Translations under genes and position numbers: made by a program
Assembly: GCA_003562605.1 (NCBI GenBank)
Contig: PWUG01000427.1
Coordinates: 1-6,802, forward strand
Direction: 5' to 3'
DNA: 6,802 bases
DNA from: Syntrophomonadaceae bacterium
Lineage (GTDB): Bacteria > Bacillota_D > Dethiobacteria > DTU022
Shown: piece after piece, positions 5,919 through 6,802 of the stretch
How the letters are laid out: every line of letters starts with the position of its first letter
Position numbering within the stretch: the stretch's first letter is position 1
Notes under the pieces: model-generated
Database searches by the model: none
What the model saw: the letters and a program-made list of their open reading frames with translations, nothing else
What the model was told of the DNA's origin: nothing

Positions 5919-6802
5919 ATGCAGCATCAAGGAATTGACCATTACCGGGAAGCGGCCAAACGTTCTGCACAGTGGCATCAAAACTACATAAATGAAATGA
6001 AAAAATGCAGGTTTGATACCATCGCCGTGCATGGTGTCTATTCAATGCAGGAGTCGATAGATTTCAACCAGGGTTCGATCATCGAACCGGTTTACATGTC
6101 CACTTCGCAGGCTTATCGTGATTCAGACGAGATGGAAGCGGCACTTTCATACCAAATCCCAACCTGGTGTTATTCACGCATTGCTAATCCGAGCATTTAC
6201 TACCTCGAGGGTGTCCTGGCACTTCTGGAAGGTTACAGCGCTGATATTGAAACTTCCTGCATAGCTACAGCGTCTGGTATGGCTGCAATTCAAACAGCTG
6301 TTGATCCTTTTCTTCTCCCCGATCCGAAAGACCCGGCAAAACCTGTCAATTTTGTAGCGGCAACGCAGCTTTACGGAGGCACCTTTCAGCAATTCGCAAC
6401 CAGGAAAGATCAAGAGCGGCAGATTTCATGGCGCAAAGTGATCAACGCCAACGACATCAGTGAATGGGAGAAGCAGATCGATGATAATACCCGTTTCCTT
6501 TATGGAGAAATGCCCAGCAACCCGGGCCAGGCATTTTTCGACCTCAAAAAGGTAATTGCCCTTGCTCACAAGCACGGCATCCCGGTAATTGTCGACAGCA
6601 CAGTAGCAACACCCGCACTGCTGCGGCCGCTTGCGCTCGGCGCCGATATCGTGGTGCAGTCGGTATCAAAAACCCTAAGTACCAGTGGTTTTGGCATTGC
6701 CGGAGCAGTAATTTCACGCAAAAACTTAACATGCAAAGTAGACAACCCCGAGCTGAAGGCTGACTTTGCCATGTATTGCAAAACATTACCCAACCGTGAC
6801 AA
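5919..6802 (+). CDS. PLP-dependent enzyme of the Cys/Met metabolism family, C-terminus cut by the window edge
   Basis: 294 complete codons are readable from ATG 5919-5921, preceded by GGAGG with a 5-nt spacer; no stop occurs before the right edge. It is a fold-type I PLP enzyme related to cystathionine gamma-synthase, methionine gamma-lyase and O-acetylhomoserine sulfhydrylase. Visible landmarks are YSRIANPS (85-92, the Tyr and Arg that bind the neighbouring subunit's PLP phosphate), ASGMAAI (118-124, phosphate loop), LYGGT (151-155, ring-stacking Tyr152), VDSTVATP with PLP-binding Asp226, and QSVSKTL with the Schiff-base Lys251. Differences from textbook members are an N-terminal extension of about 35-45 residues (MQHQGIDHYREAAKRSAQW and on), SVSKTLSTSG in place of the usual SxTKxxxGH, and Gly instead of the Cys that marks methionine gamma-lyase in the YGxT motif. 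Reaction (lyase, synthase or sulfhydrylase) is undecided; no methionine-pathway neighbour is in view. Confidence 0.9.
   Translation, partial: MQHQGIDHYREAAKRSAQWHQNYINEMKKCRFDTIAVHGVYSMQESIDFNQGSIIEPVYMSTSQAYRDSDEMEAALSYQIPTWCYSRIANPSIYYLEGVLALLEGYSADIETSCIATASGMAAIQTAVDPFLLPDPKDPAKPVNFVAATQLYGGTFQQFATRKDQERQISWRKVINANDISEWEKQIDDNTRFLYGEMPSNPGQAFFDLKKVIALAHKHGIPVIVDSTVATPALLRPLALGADIVVQSVSKTLSTSGFGIAGAVISRKNLTCKVDNPELKADFAMYCKTLPNRD

Noticed and set aside
5919..6802. Assignment of the PLP enzyme as methionine gamma-lyase
   Set aside because: The lyase-specific Cys in the YGxT motif is Gly and the lysine region is atypical, so only the superfamily is named.

Overview
The window looks like chromosomal DNA from a low- to mid-GC Gram-positive-type bacterium, most likely an anaerobic Bacillota/Clostridia lineage. 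This is inferred from strong GGAGG-type ribosome binding sites, frequent TTG starts, sigma-A-like promoters and a TrhP-type U32 protein. No species can be named from the sequence.

Five genes lie on the minus strand and one on the plus strand. Read right to left, the minus-strand genes are: a U32-family protein of the TrhP type (tRNA wobble-uridine hydroxylation); a cysteine hydrolase of the isochorismatase/nicotinamidase superfamily; a small exported protein of unknown function with its own near-consensus promoter and terminator; a long-form glycoside hydrolase family 130 (GH130) protein with a TTG start; and a dicarboxylate/amino acid:cation symporter (DAACS) whose C-terminus runs off the left edge. 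On the plus strand, divergent from trhP, a PLP-dependent enzyme of the Cys/Met metabolism family runs off the right edge.

The genes do not form one obvious pathway. trhP and the cysteine hydrolase could share a transcript (67 nt gap), as could the GH130 gene and the symporter (113 nt gap). The exported protein sits between them as an apparently independent unit. Two genes, trhP and the PLP enzyme, face away from each other across 129 bp. On one side a TATAAT box sits 6 nt before the trhP ATG, as in leaderless transcripts. On the other side an 8-bp perfect inverted repeat includes the PLP gene's Shine-Dalgarno sequence.

No mobile element, CRISPR array, tRNA, rRNA or clear multi-gene novel system is visible. 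The best leads are the unassigned PLP-enzyme subfamily, the orphan exported protein, the long GH130 protein and the trhP/PLP intergenic region.
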